A stretch of DNA of 64,000 bases from Phoronis australis (taxonomy: Eukaryota > Phoronida > Phoronidae). The notes under the pieces are model-generated. The model was not told the DNA's origin. It was given only the letters and a program-made list of their open reading frames with translations, and did not search any database. Position numbers and translations under genes: made by a program. Positions 13,301 to 28,300 of the stretch are shown piece after piece (within the stretch, counting starts at the first letter, position 1; each line of letters opens with the position of its first letter). The stretch is from NCBI GenBank assembly GCA_002633005.1, contig NMRA01000488.1, positions 224,194 to 288,193 of the forward strand. The letters run 5' to 3'.

Positions 13301-16300
13301 CTACAAAGTTCAAGAACCCTTTCTTTCGCGGATACAGAGTGCAACTGACTGAAAAACAAGACCTCAATTAAGTGATAAAATATCACAGGTAACTCTGTAT
13401 GTTGCCATAGCAACCTTAGGCAGTTATTGAAATAGAACTTCTATAAGGATGTTTAGTGATCATGTGTCTGGCACTCTTATGACAGGAATTGGATCCACAA
13501 AGAGTAAAAGAAATGCAGTCACGCCACGTTGTAATAATTTCACAGGTCTTGGATATTTCCCCAATCAGGTAACAACAGTGGCATCTTAGCACTTGAAACT
13601 TTCACTAAGTTTTGCTTTGGATTGACCGGTGTATGGCAGCAAAGTTACACCCACTGTAAGTGCCCAATGAAGTCAAAAAGAATGAAGATTGACCAGGTTC
13701 AAAGCCTAAGGTAGCAGTTTTCAATGTGGTTTGAAATTTAAAGCACTACATAAAATCTGGTCAAATTCAAAACAAGTCAACGGATAACTACAGAGCAGAA
13801 CATAACTGAAACAACAGAGCCCCCAGCATCAACTGCAAAGTATTTAAGAATTTGTCATGTATCATTCATTTTGTGTTGATAAGAGTAGTGCAAGATATCA
13901 AAAATCTACCTTTGACTGGACACGTCTTCACAATCGATGTTTCCTGAGACTTCGTTCTGAAATAAAAACGAAGGAGTACACATAAGAAAGCAATTAAGAC
14001 ATTCTCAAAATGCATTTCGCTGACAACGCACTTAATTTGCAAAATGCCGTGTGATTTAAACACAACAGGATAAAGAAATCTTGTATGAAAGGGCCACATT
14101 ACAGGGGAACATTTTATTTGAAGGCGCATTTCATCAATTCATCACACTTTACTTACTCCAAATCGTATTTGGAATGTTTCATTCAATTTTTTAACACAAA
14201 ATTCATAACAACAATTCTACAAATCAGATGTGCAATGGAATACGTGGCAGTGTGAAAAACTGTGTGTCTGATCGGCTTAATTTTTGTTGTATTAGTTTTA
14301 TTTATTTACTTACATGTGGCACCACAGCTCAAGTCAAATGGTAAATTGTTATGTAACAGGGCCTGGACTGAAAATTGTCAAGCTTCTCCGCCAATGAGCA
14401 GTTATTAAAAGCGAAAGGTGAGAGAACAGAGCATATCCGGACCAGCTGACATTTTCGGAATTCGCTCATTACGTCAGACTTCTGGTATAAAGAATTGTTA
14501 TTTTTACTAGTTTAATTATTGTAGAAAATGTTCAAACTGCCTTTATGCCAAATTGACCAAAAATGTCTTCGAAAATAGGCAGCGTTCCCCTTTGATCAGA
14601 TAGTTGTGTCACAGACGTCACACAGTTAGCGTAATAATTCCTTGTTATTGTACATCAAAGGAAATCTTTCAAATACATATGGATGAGAAGAACTTAATGG
14701 TCGATCATTTTACTTCACCCAAGACTTCCACAGACTCGTATTGCTTTACAAATTTCCAGGCAATGTATCAATCTACATTGAAGAACAAGGTACCAAACTC
14801 AAACATTTTTGTGTGTACTCCGATGAAAACACAATGCAAATAGATTAGTTAGTAACTAAATAAATAGTATAAACAGTGTCAGTGAAACATATTCATAGAT
14901 ATTCCTGATTTAGTCAGTGACAGGTGTCGCCCACTTCAAGAACCAGTATGATGCCCGGTATTCAGAGCAAAAACAGATTCTCAAAATGCAAGTGACTTCT
15001 CCCAGCATTCCAATGATCCAGGTAACATCACCCTTAGTCAAAGCCTATTATTACATAAGTGAAGAACTTCTCAAGAGCATTAGGATATTTCAAGATATTA
15101 CAAACTGTTTACTCATCTTATCCCCAGTGTTTGCTTCATGATTATTTTCATAATAAAACATTTATAGAATGCTACGATAAAAATTCTCTAATTCAGGACA
15201 GTCTCTAGCTTTTGGAACATGGAAACTAATGCAAAATTTGAATTATTTTGATTCTGGAATTTGGGACAAGGGCGATTTTGACATTCATCATATTTTCAAA
15301 TGTCAGACAATGTGTTTTTAATCTACAGTGAAATTAATTTTGCCATCTCTCTGGTGATCCTTCAATTTGGGACAGCGAATATTTGCTATTTCTAGAATTT
15401 GGGACAAGCTCCAACTTTGAGCAAAATAATTATTTTTCACTAGAATTTTACTGTACGTTTCTTCCTCGTAGTCCTCTGAGGAAACATAAGTTATTCACCA
15501 ACCTAAAAATAACAAGCTGGCAAAAAATTCTACCCTTTATTACCTAAGTCATTTAATAGCTTTTTATCAGAGCTGAAAAAAGACTATCAGTCCCTCAATT
15601 CAGCTGTTTATATGCATGGATTAGTGATGGTTCCTTGACTTCCTAAATCTGAAAGCCTAAGACATTTCCAACATTCATATTATTTTGTTGTCCATTTGCA
15701 ATTCAAACGAAGATATATTGCAAGGAATTACGATTTTTCACGAACAAATTTCTCGTCAAAAACTACAGCAAACTGGGAAATTTTACATTTTGTATTAGCA
15801 TGAATTATATATTAATACATAATCATGCGACTTAACAACATATGTTTGAGCCTATGTATATTACTCGGTTCCATTTACGTGATGAAAATACTAAGTTAAG
15901 ATCCCTTATAGAACCAAAGAACCATACCATGATGTGGTATGTGTACAGCCATTTTGTCCATATCTCACGGACTTGATTCACCACTGAGTGTGCCCTCTGT
16001 CGTTGCAGAATAAAACAATAAAAACAGTACCGGGATTCTCTAATGGGGGGACTTAGATCTCAATTGCTTCTCGTACTCTGCGCTTCCACTTCTCTGGGTA
16101 TAGACAAGTCTGTGAGATATGGACGAAACGGCTGTACAATTACCACGTCAAGGTACGATTATTTGGTTCCAAAAGGGATCTTAACTTAGTATTTTCATAT
16201 GCTAAGCGTTTGCTGCGATGCAATCAGACTTTGAAAAGTGAAGATTTTGGTACATATTTTAGCACAACCATACTGTATAACATCCTGTGCGAGTATCGAC

Positions 16301-19300
16301 AAGCGCTGTTTTTAATGCATACATCATTTGGTAAAAAGCAAAAAAGTTAAGTTGAGGCTCCCAAAAATTCTACCTTCAGTACATCTTCAAGTACGGGTCA
16401 TAAGTCAAACTTTCGTACTATTGCTAAATATTTTAACTCTTTATTGGGAAAGAGTTACCTCATGCTGCTCTTGTAATTGCTCAACTAAGATTGATAATCA
16501 ATGAAGAATAAATCAAAGTAATAATGCAACCAGCACAAGTGAGGGGTACCCTTGTTAATCAAATACCTTTTACTAATACATTACCATTCACAAATTACAT
16601 CTTGAATTCATCGTGCGGAAACAAAACAGTGCCAAATATGACAGTGAAACTTTTTCTACCACAAAAGAAACGTTTATAACAAACCTGCTTCACTACACTG
16701 GCATCTCTGTGTGTATTCCTGGTAATAGTGACGTTTACAAGTGCATAAAACCCTCGATAAGGTCAATAATTTATATTCAACATATGTCCCGTGATGTACA
16801 AAAAGTGAATCTGCAGATTCATCACCAACTGCAATGACAGACTGTCTCCCAGTGTGTAAGAACTGATGTAGACAATGTCAACACTGGCAGGATAGGTAGT
16901 AAGGTAATATGCGTGTAACATGTGAAGCCTATAAATCAATAAATCGTGCTGTGTCATGTGCAAAATCTAACCATGCATAGACAAAGAAGCCACGTTATCT
17001 GCCATAAGTAGTAAAATCATCTTGCTGAAATCTATATTAAGACTAGAATCATGTTAGCTAGATAAAAATAATTTTGCATTCCACATAACTGAATTAATCT
17101 ACTCACAACTTTCCTACCTTGGTAATGACAACCAATTCAGTCCCTAATAGGATGAGTATTGAACACTACCGTATACTTAAGTTCGCCATCACAAGCAACC
17201 GACAACAGTTACTCCAAGTCAGACGACGGTGTAATAATGTGCCCAGCAGAATTCAACCCAACATCATGCAAGACGCATAATAGAAACAAGTAAAAGACCT
17301 CTTGAAAAATAACCAACCAGATTGAGAATTTTGTCCTTAACTGGCTAACATCAATTGCTGTTAGAAACCTGCATGGGGTCTGTAACAACTAATGTGGGTT
17401 TCCATACGTGGATCTAATGAACCTTATGCAAACTGGGCATCACAAGCACCAAGGGTAATCATGTCCAGCATTAATTTGTTGCACAAAGGCTAACCAGCAC
17501 TAGTGGTCAATTACGCAACATCTCGCCGACAATATTGCTTTCCGTCCACAGAATGACAAGTTGGGTGAAGCCAACTTACTCAGCATGGGTTCTATTACGA
17601 GAAGAGTGACTTAAGACTTAAGTATGTTTCTCACGTGACCTGGAATGTGTTACGACATTACTGGTTAGTAACGCAGAGTATGAAATTTTTTGATATTACA
17701 TGGGTGAATCACAAAGTAGTGCAAAGTAGAAATCCATACGCCTTACATTTTATCACGTGCAAAACACTAATACCAACATCCAAACATGCGCCAACTGAAC
17801 AATGCAGGAATTTCATCAATGTGACAAGGTTATGATTGATAAATCGATTGTCGCAAATGAACATACTCCCAGTTGAACGGACATGCAAACAAATTCTTAA
17901 ATGGACCAATCTTTGACACCGAATTCCATATCCACATTCATTTAAACGGAGATGAACCCCAATTCAAAAGAAATGCGCTGAGACTGTCCAGCTGTGCTGT
18001 CTCAAGGTCAATTCTGTGATCACGTGCAGGGAAGCCTTTGCTGACTGTTATTTATAAACAATTTCAACTTCAAAGACTTAGATTCTAACTTGAACACTTG
18101 CTACCAAGGCTGAATGCAATTTACAATAATTGTTAAGTTTGAAATAAAACTATTAACTAAAAGTAACTTTGTTTACTTTACATGGCACAAGTATGTTTTT
18201 ACAAAAGTTGTGTCACGCGGTTAAAGTTTTATACAACTCGAGTTTTTCGGCAAAAAATATCGTGTTTACGGCTCATGTGAAAAAACAAATCCCACACTTG
18301 TCTCGGGTTTATGACATGAGCAAGACCTCTTGGGAAATTTTGTCAAAATCCCTCGCCAAGTCTCAGTATTTTGACGAAATTTCCAAGAGGTTTTGCTCAC
18401 AATTCTTTATGTATTTTACATATCACGAAACTGCTAAACATATTGACGGCATGAGCAAATGTGCCTATATAAATTGTTTGTTAAAGTACTTTGGCCAGGC
18501 TGCTTTCATACAAACAAATGTAATAAAACTTTTAAGTATATATGTTAGTTTGTATCACAGTTAGAAAATTTGTCTTACACCCACACAACTCTTTCTGTAA
18601 AATAATTGAAGTCCCAAGTCTCTGAGAATAATTGCTAGTTACTAGGATAATTTCCTTAAATGTTTCCAGACTGTACCACCCTGGTAATTGCTCGGCGAAA
18701 TCACTTTTCCACAATAGTGAAGAGGAAACACAAGAACAACTTTCTGTCTTAGGAGGTCACTTTCATAAAAAAGGTCCCTGGTCTCAAATACAACTCACCG
18801 ATTTTCGCTCTTGTCTGCCAAACACTCACTGAAATCGAGGCCTACCAGTTTAATGTTTTTAAAACACTCTGCCATTTACTTGGCGGGATTTAGCTATGGC
18901 AGTAGGGCACTTAACCACAACCACATGGGTTGCAGGTTCGATTCCGCACCGAGACCGATCTCAAAAAATCACTTTTCTCACCAAAAATGTCTATTATACA
19001 TTTTCTCTTGACAGAAGGTAGGTTTATAATACCTTGTTTGATTTCACATAAAACAATGAATAGCGTTGCAGCAGATATGAATTCGACAAGAAAAATCCAT
19101 AGTAATTGTGTACCCAACAACAGAATAATGTAAAATTAGAAAAAAAATCAATGTTGCATAATTAGTTGAATTGCGCAATCAATGCCTTCAAACTTTAAAG
19201 TATATGACAACATGTCAGTCTATGAATTTGTTGCTAATACCCGTCTCACAACAATGAAACAGGTTTGCAGCTTAAAAGCAAAATAACACACAACATAAAA

Positions 19301-22300
19301 TTGGGTAATGGCTTTGTTTTTTCAAAGATTTAAGATGACATTGGTATAGTAAGAGGATAAGACGACCAATGCAACATGCCGGAGAATTATTACATTTAAA
19401 AGGGGACTGTAGTCAAAATAATGTTGCGATTAATCGGTTCTAACATACAAATAAAACTCACATTTGCCTGACTTGCGAGCCAAACAAAAGCCAATTCGTA
19501 TTCATGGTCAAAACACTAAATCCTGAAAGCGATCGTTGATTGGCTGATGTGTCAGTGACGTGAATGGCGGGGTATCGGCTGCTTTACACATTCATTGCTT
19601 ATGTCATATTTGAAGAGTTTACATCGTAATTTATCATTGTATCAATCGTCCTTAATTTTTATTGTTTGCCACAGTGCTGTAAAAGGTTCGCTATGCCTTG
19701 TTGTATGGCTGTATGACACCGGGTTGCTCAAACTCTTCGAAAAAGGTGTCTTCTAAAGGGATGGTAATCCCATACCATCGCCGGGTTACCCAAGCCTTGG
19801 CCCAAGCTGTATACTAAATATAGGCCTACAGGTTTGAGTCGATATGGGTAAAAAATTGACAAATAAATCCTGACTAAAAATTAATGCCATTAAAACTAAT
19901 CTCATCCATGAGTAAACCTATTAACCAGGTTCCTAGAGTAAACTAACTTTAGTATTCACCGGTGTTGGAAAAGTTAGCGATCGTTCATCGGCTGCTGCTA
20001 AAATTATGTGTTCTCTTGAGTCGGCTTTTTGCGGTTATGTCACCTGACCTTTACCAGTTTCTTTTCCACCCGATTCTTTTATTAAGTGTTCGTCGTTGCC
20101 AGTACCTAGGTTGCATACAAGTTACTTGTTTCATTTTGTTACAAGTTTTTAGTATTTTTTTACCAGCAAACCGAATTTCAGAACAATCTTGGTGCTGCGA
20201 AGCTGTCATCATGTCCGGGCAAGACGCCTCAAATTTTAGGAAATGGCGCGTGCGCCATGTCACGAGCGTGCTGTTTTTGAACCGGACGACACTTCTTTGT
20301 TACAAAAGGCGGCAAATTGTGCCGCTACCAGATGACGTTTATTTGATTGTTTCCCACTTAAACGGCTGCAACGAACAATGTGAGTGTCGGTGTATACCAG
20401 ATTTTTCATGCACCCTCGCTGGTACGTTAGCTTTATATGTTGATGTAGCCTAAGTTTTACGACGAGGTAACAAGCATAAGTCAACTATACCCGGGTAGTC
20501 AACAGCTATCTGAAATTTCGAGGTTAACAGAGCTCAACACACAGTGGTACGATAGTCTTCATACAGCTATAGTCGGTAGCTTACCAACCTTTCGAGTTTA
20601 CAGAGTTGAGAATTGGCTAGCAGGTGGCTGACTGGCTGACTAGAGTCCACATTGCCCACGGCACAGTCACACCAGTGTAAATTTGATACGGACTGGTTGC
20701 ACCAGAAAATTTTCATCTAACGATGACGATGACTGGGTATCACTTTGTGTTGCCTCGGCTCAAACAGGTATACCTGGTGACCCGACATTTCACATTAAAA
20801 TTTGTTATTCCGACAATATGAAAAATGCAACTTGACAGCACGCTAACACAGGACAGTGACTTTGCCCTCGCTAAATACGTCACGAGACGCAGCGCTCCAA
20901 GCCGGTAATTTTTTTGAGCTTCGTTAGAGAATATAACTTTACTTTTTGTTGTTGAATTATTCGTGAAATTAATCAACAATTCATAGAAAACTATCCAGAA
21001 TTTGTTCAGAATAAAATACAGTACCCTTTTAAAGCCTCGAAACACTTAAATTCAATTTTCAATCTTGAATTAGAACATTTTGTAACTTACTAATAGATTG
21101 AAATTCTTAGAATTTATTCACTTACTGTTTCTACGCTCTACACTAGGCAATGTTATTAAATCGTGTGTAGCAACTTTCAGGTTATCTCAAACCTTATTTT
21201 GTGACATGCATTCTAACTCGTATATCAAAAAAACCAGCCTATGTCATCTAGTAAAGGTATATATTTTCTGAAAGAAAGAAGTTCAGAAATCATAAAAATA
21301 TGTTTTATATTGATGTGCCATTACTATGATTAAATTAACACCTTTTTTAAGTCAAAACTTCATTTTTAAGAAAAGTACATCCATAGCAAAATAACTCCTT
21401 GGTCGATTTTGATGGAACCCTTTAAATGTAAACTTCACGATTTACCTCAAAAATGCTGTTAGGAATTTTCGATGACTCATTTAGGTATGTTTCTATGCCA
21501 AATTACTCGCAAAATGTAAAATAGTATTTTTGTAAAACCTAGCAGTCATATTCATCTGTCTTACAGCATGCAAAATCCAGGTATTTAAAAGGAAAATCTT
21601 AACAATGTTTTTGAGATGAATAAGTATTAAAATTAGAAAGTATCAGTGAAATTTACCATGCCATTCTCGAGAACTCGTGTTCCCAAGTTCAAATTAAGTA
21701 GATTTTGCTAGATATATATGAAATATTGCGAAAACGGTCAAATTTTGTGAATAAGGTTCAAGATATCCTTAAAAACCTTTGCAAGAAAAATTTCACATTT
21801 GAATGTTTATCAAGCACATGACCTGGTTCCTTATTGTGAGAAGGCTACATCGAAATGAATCATGACCTTTGACCCAGGTAAAAATATACTCAAAGCCACA
21901 TGTCCTTACACTTAATCACAATAATCGCGGAAAAATTATAATCATAGTTTGACACCTTATCAATCAAATGTTAATGGCATAAACATGTTTGTGGGAAAAA
22001 ATCAAAACTGTGGAAACTTGTAAAACCTCGTCTATTTTCAATTCCAAACAACTCAAAACTTGCAAAAATGGCAAGAAACAGGGATTCAACAACTTTAAAA
22101 CTATCATGCTCTCAAGGTCCAAAATTTATTATCCAGTCTGTAACACACCTGACAATGTTCTGTGTTGTATATGTTATACTTGGGGCCTATGGCCCTATGT
22201 ATATTTCAATAAATCACTACAAAAACGATTCATGATTTTGGTTTGCCAGCACTAATTGGTCTTGTGCACAGATTTTTTTTGCAAATAACATTGTGCATGA

Positions 22301-25300
22301 ATGACGTAAATCACAGACCTCAATGGCTTTGTGTCATGCAATGCGTGATTTTACTATTAATCGCCCAATTAAACATGACGTCACGGCGACAGCAATTGCT
22401 CACAGAATCCCATCAGTATGACCAGATGTGACTTAGAATTAGATCTGTCCTTGTTTACTCAATTTCACAAGCAATTGCTACAGTTTGTGGAATTCCGACT
22501 ATGCGATGAAACCGAATTTTGAATGCCTTTGAATAAAATGAATTTCGAAAGACGTTTCCAACAATGCAATTTTTTTCTCAGATGTAACTAGTAGTTCTAA
22601 AACCTCACCAATTTCTGAGAAAAGCAACATGACTAAATCTGATTTGTTTTCATTTTTCAAAGGCATCTAACATTGCTATGAAAGATCAGAGTTTCTCAAA
22701 ATGTCTGACAACCTACAGCACAAGTCAAAAGTATTCAGACAAAATAATCCGGAATCCTCCCCCCCCCCCATCAAGTCATTAACAGAGCAGTCTTCCCTCA
22801 TGACCAAGAATGAAGGGTAATTTACAGGAAATTTAGAAAAGGAGACTAAACACTTAGCCACTTTGTAGTTAAGAATTTTGCCACAATGATTCATCACCAC
22901 TAATTTTTGATCTTACAGAGAATTACATTCCAAGCCATGATGGCTAGAAGCCAGGTTCAATGTTATAGTAATCTCCTCTGATGACCGAGAATGAAGAGAA
23001 ATTAACAGTAAAGTTAATAACATGGCTAAGCCACTCTGTAATTAAAAATTTGACGCCCTAACAGCATTACCAGTCTTTTTAGCTGTCAACAAAATAATCC
23101 ATCTAACATGGAAACAGTACTTTGTCTGATTATGTTTGTCTTGTACTTTTTGGTGAAGGACATCAGATAGATAAGGCATTTAAATATTTAGTGCTTGTTA
23201 TTTTTAAAGAAAAAAATACAAAATTTCAGTTGCACACCACCATATTGCGTCCTAAAATGGTGACATTTTACCATATTTTTATTGCTATTTTGCAATACTT
23301 TTTGGACAGCTAGTTCACAATAATGCTCAAAAATGACAGAACCATTAACCAAAATATGTCACACTTAAAATGCTGTTTTTGAATTCTAAACATTAAATCA
23401 GTACTGACTCGCATATACCTTAGAAAAACGGAATCTTATATTGTGACAGCCTGTCCAAGTAATCTGTGAACAAACAATCATTACGTGCAAACACATAGAG
23501 AGTGAGTGCACGCATGCAAGCATGTTTACTGCGCATGCAAGTGTGTTTACTGCCGAACTAAGCTTAATGTTCTCTTAAGTGAATCACACACATCCACAGA
23601 CTAACCCCCGACTGTGTCAAGCTCCTCGCTACAAAAATGATGCTTAAATAATAGTTTTGTAATGCAGTCATTTTCTTGGATTTAATGTTTTCAATTGACC
23701 ACTACCATGATGCAGAAATCTGTTATAAGCTTTGTCCACGTTTGGTTCATACAATGATTAAGCCTGGACAGAATATGTGTGATTAGGTAGTCTTACATCT
23801 ATGCTGAAACATTAACTAAACTTCTTATATCAATGGAAGCTGAGTTTCCAGTATAAGCCTATTGTCAAAGGCAGTTTTTAGTTATTGTTGTCATTGTACT
23901 TTTAGTTGAATAAACAAATGGCACTCTCTAATAAAGGTGATGACCAAAGAATGTCTGAAATCAATAAACTCTGCACGTTTCTAAACGAAGATTTGAGATG
24001 ATTATACCAGAATCTTAAAAACACCACTGACATAAGACAAACCATACAATCATAAAAGCAAAGAAAACTTAAATCCCTGGTGTCACTCGCAGAAACTACT
24101 CTATGCAGTCATAACACAGTAAAAGATACTTTAACAAGAAAACAAAAACCTAAACAGCAACAAAATACTTGAAACCACAATATGTATTTGCACGACCTTT
24201 TAAACTTCAAAACAAAGACAGGTTCCGAGTAGTATGAACGACAAATTAATCAAAGCCCATGTTAATAATGACTAGTGTTCAATGTCTTCTAAAGCTGAAC
24301 ACAAATAATTCCCAAATAAGACATGACTTCTCTTCAAAATGTTGTGTTGAACTTACACTCGGGTAGATCAACTTGCAAGATCAATGCCGTTGACAATCTT
24401 TTTAAAAAACCACCACCAAAGTTTTGATAGGTGTTCATACCTGACAAGTCTGAAGGCTGGCAACCCTCTCCTGAATGAGTTTTAATCTGAAAGATCAAAC
24501 AAGCAAATGTGTACGGTGAACAAACAAGTGATAAGATAACTCCTTGTCAGGTACTCTAACTGGCAGTGTATTACAAGCAGTGAAACAACGGCAGACAACA
24601 GAACTACACTGACCGAGCCAGTGGTAAATCGCCTACTAATTAGTGCAGTAATGCTAGCTGTAAAATACACGTGCAGGAGGTGTATTGATCCTTATAGACA
24701 GTGAGAGCGAAGAAAGGAAATTGATTATTTATTTCAAAGCAGAGAAAACATTTAAAAATCTGTAATTAATGACAGTTTCTTTACTTTGGGGGCCTGAAAC
24801 CCGACACAAAAAACGAGTTTCGGAAATTTTTGTTTGAGAGACGGGCATTTTTACTTAATGAGATAATTTTCATGATCTTGAAGACATTCATTTGCACTTT
24901 TACTGAATAAATATTCCTACATTTTAGATCGTTAGTTTGCTAATTCTTCACCCATTGAGCAGACTGTGTGGTAGACAAGTGAAATTATATACAATAAAAT
25001 CTCACCAATTCAAAACGCAATTTTTGCAACAAATTTTATGTTTAGGGAAGTTGTAGACATGCACAATGTTAGACACGTTTGAAAAATGAAAAAAGATTAA
25101 TTTTTCCAATTATTTTGTTCGTAATTGGATAAATTTTATTGTATTCCAATTTCTCATAATATTCTTAACGCAGAAAAACAATAAGTCTTAGAGTCATCAT
25201 CTATGTAGACCTACCTAATTCTGTTGCCAGCTGGCGTATTGGCTGGAGGCTGGTAGCCTGGCAACAACGCTGAGACATTAAAATTGGCATTCTTCAAATC

Positions 25301-28300
25301 AAAGCCTGTTGAAATAACAAAATAAACTACATTTAAGTTTTGCACACCACTGCAGCACTAATGTTATCAACGCAGTGAGTTTACTTCAAATTTACTCTAC
25401 TTGACAAAAATATGACACCAATGAATAAAAAACACAAAATTTCCCCAAAGCCAATTGACGAAAAGAACTAATCAAAGCTCCAGATCACCAGGATATTGAA
25501 AATGCTACGATCATCCTCCATGACAGCCGACGAAATTCATTGCTGCAGAAAGATGGTTTTCCTATGAGCTACAGACACGGTGCAACGATTTATGGCAAAC
25601 GAACAACGAAAAGGATTTGCGAGATAAAAATCATGTTGTCGCCCTAATGATCAGTTGAGAGATATAGTTCGTAAGAAACAAGCCCTAAAGCAAAATGAAG
25701 TCAATTCACCTTCCTAAAGTGTCACAAATATTTTAGTGTCCGGTGTGTTAGATTAACAAACAAATATACGAAACATTTACAAGTTACATCAAGTGTGACT
25801 AAGAGAAATGTGACAACATCGACAAGACTCATGCATTTTAATTCCCATGATGCACCACACAACCAGCGGACACTAACAAAACTTTACACTGTCTAATCAC
25901 TTTAAGACATTTTTTGTAATATTATTGTCATTGGTGCTATGGAATAGTTTACCAGCTCATCTGAAATATCACAGAAATAAAGTAATGTTCGAACCCCAAG
26001 AGCTAGCTGTTTCAATCCGAGTCAAGCTCACCCGACACGACTGGGTTCATTGTAATCAATGAATTCGCTGAAAGGCTTGGAATCGTGGAGATATTACTAT
26101 GCTGGGCACTTAATTTTTTCAACAGGGCACTTTATGATTGTGCGTTTGCATACCGCAAACAGTTTCAGCACAAAATCATGCGGAATACATTAGAAAGAAT
26201 CTGTTGTTTTAGTACGCCGGGGTGCAGGGGACTTCCGTCACAGGTTCTATCCATTTGTGGGACTTAGCAACAGTAACAGTGTAGATTGTGGCCTAAATCA
26301 GTTTGCGCAAAAACCTGGTTTAATTTATCTCACTAAATATAGCATTTTCATAGCACAGTTGCTGCTATCAGTTGCTTTATTAATAAAGACACTACCAAAT
26401 TTAATGAAAATAGGGTTCTTATCTGATAGTAGGCGATGGCTGATTGACATCAAAATCGTGCAGAATATCTCAAAATGACAGAATCAATTCTGACGATTAA
26501 CTCACAAACGTACAAAGAATGAATGCCACACATTTCAAATCAAGTCTTTAGACACCCAAAGAATATCAGCAAACCTTGGCTAACATCATTTCTAAATAAG
26601 AAGACATACCTTGGCCAATTAATTGCACTAGATGAGAAAATATGGCAAATTCTGGCATCCGTAATCTCTGGTCAGCTTTTGTGGCAGACAATCGCCATAG
26701 ACGCTGTAACTTGTCTTGGGGAACGTTGAAAGAATTTAAGATTCCCAAAAAATTAGCACCTGAAAGGGGAGAGACTAGTGCAACTAGAGACACCTATTGG
26801 AAGAAACAACAACACATCTGTGTAACAACCAACAGAGACAGCCAGCATATCTAAAAATCCAGTCAACAATTTTCCAACAGAAACCTAAAGAGAACTTTGT
26901 TATGATGTCTGGTGAAACATGTTTTTTCTATGGTTTTTACAAAACAACTCTACATTTACAACAATAACTAACATTTCATAACAAAAAAACAAAAATGAAT
27001 GTGGTATATATGCCTGATCTGTTGCTGAAATCTGACCAAAGTTTTATTTTGTGATCACACAGTTGAGAAGCTGTAACAACAAACTGCAGTATCTATCAAC
27101 TTAGAGGAGGAGTTTACATAAATTATATAGTCATTTTGTACCCTTGAAAAATACAACTAAAATCTTAAAAACATTACACAATAATTAGGAAAACTAACAT
27201 CCAAACACAGAAGTTCCCAATATCAACGGCTTTGATATGTTTCCATAGTTACCTTCATTGCACAATTTCTTGAATGCTTCTTTGAACTCAGTCAAACTGG
27301 CCTTGCATATAACTGGCACATCTACATTCCTGACATCTGGTGGAAGGCTGTGAGGCAGTGACTGGGGTAATTTTCTCCCCTGTACTTTGCCACAACATAG
27401 GTGAGCAGCCGACATAAATTCCCTGACATCCAAAAGGTTATCCAAGGTCTCATCGGCAAGATTCCTGTAAAAAAACATGAAAATACTAATAAAGGCATAG
27501 ACATGGATTTTTCCATGCTTTATAAACATTTAAGTTCATAAAACTTGTAACGAAATTAAAAGCGCATGCCATCGCTTTTATTGCCCCGTCAGTACAAGCT
27601 GCTGATACAAGACACACCATAAGTTGAAGACAATCTCATATGCAAGTCATATTGATGAATGCGTGACACTCTTTGGCCAAGACAGGGTCTTTAGATAATT
27701 CAAAAGGGAACACAGCAGGAATGTAGCTCCTTATACCATAGCCCCCATAGACAAACATCGACTCACCAGAGTTGTTTGTTCATGATGTCAGATGGCATAA
27801 ATCTACTACCTTGTCCATTTGTGGAAGGTGTTACTAGTGAGCTAACAGATTAGCCTGAGAAAGTTTGTCCATCATGTATGAGACTTTTCAAATCATAATT
27901 TGAGGCTGCGTAGCCGGGATCCTACCTCTTCAAAATAATATTGAAAATGCCTAATCTATGCAACAAATTCTTGAAAAGTTTGTGACTTTCCTCCAGCAAC
28001 ACATGCACAGAATGACTTCTTAACACTTCCACAATAACACTGGAGCAAGTTTACCGTGTGGACGTACACCTGAACCGCGGCAAATTGACCCTTGAGAGAA
28101 TTACTTGCACTGGGGCAACTGCTAACAGGACATGGTAACAGTTATTGTGTAAACATGACATTCTAAAAATTCTCCAATTTGGGAACATCTCTACTGGGAC
28201 ACGGAAACTCCCGAAAAAATTGAATTTTCTTGATTTTGGAATTTATAACAAGGGCAATTTTGGCATTCACAAAAATTCTCAAATTTCGGACAATGCGTTT

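Larger units (their letters stand above)
13957..24440. other. Long EH-gene intron, repeat-filled
   Basis: The 10.5 kb between exons D and E. It holds a MITE (15177), a fold-back (15884), a hairpin (18318), a B-box sequence (18935), a THAP-like remnant (19693), the monomeric palindrome arm (19794) and repeat family C (22700). I see no further coding exon, and the D-E phases need none. Confidence 0.5.

Noticed and set aside
18169-18564. 131-codon open frame over the 18.3-kb hairpin
   Set aside because: It reads through both arms of an inverted repeat and resembles no protein. AT-rich chance frame.
18885-18965. Functional tRNA gene
   Set aside because: Only the B box is convincing. No matching acceptor stem or anticodon loop could be drawn.
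19962-20453. 163-codon open frame in the 19.8-kb repeat
   Set aside because: The homologous palindrome arms do not keep the frame and no domain is recognisable.
23461-23580. CRISPR-like short direct repeats (gcatgcaag...)
   Set aside because: Only two imperfect copies of about 21 bp, one deleted in the other allele, in an animal genome.
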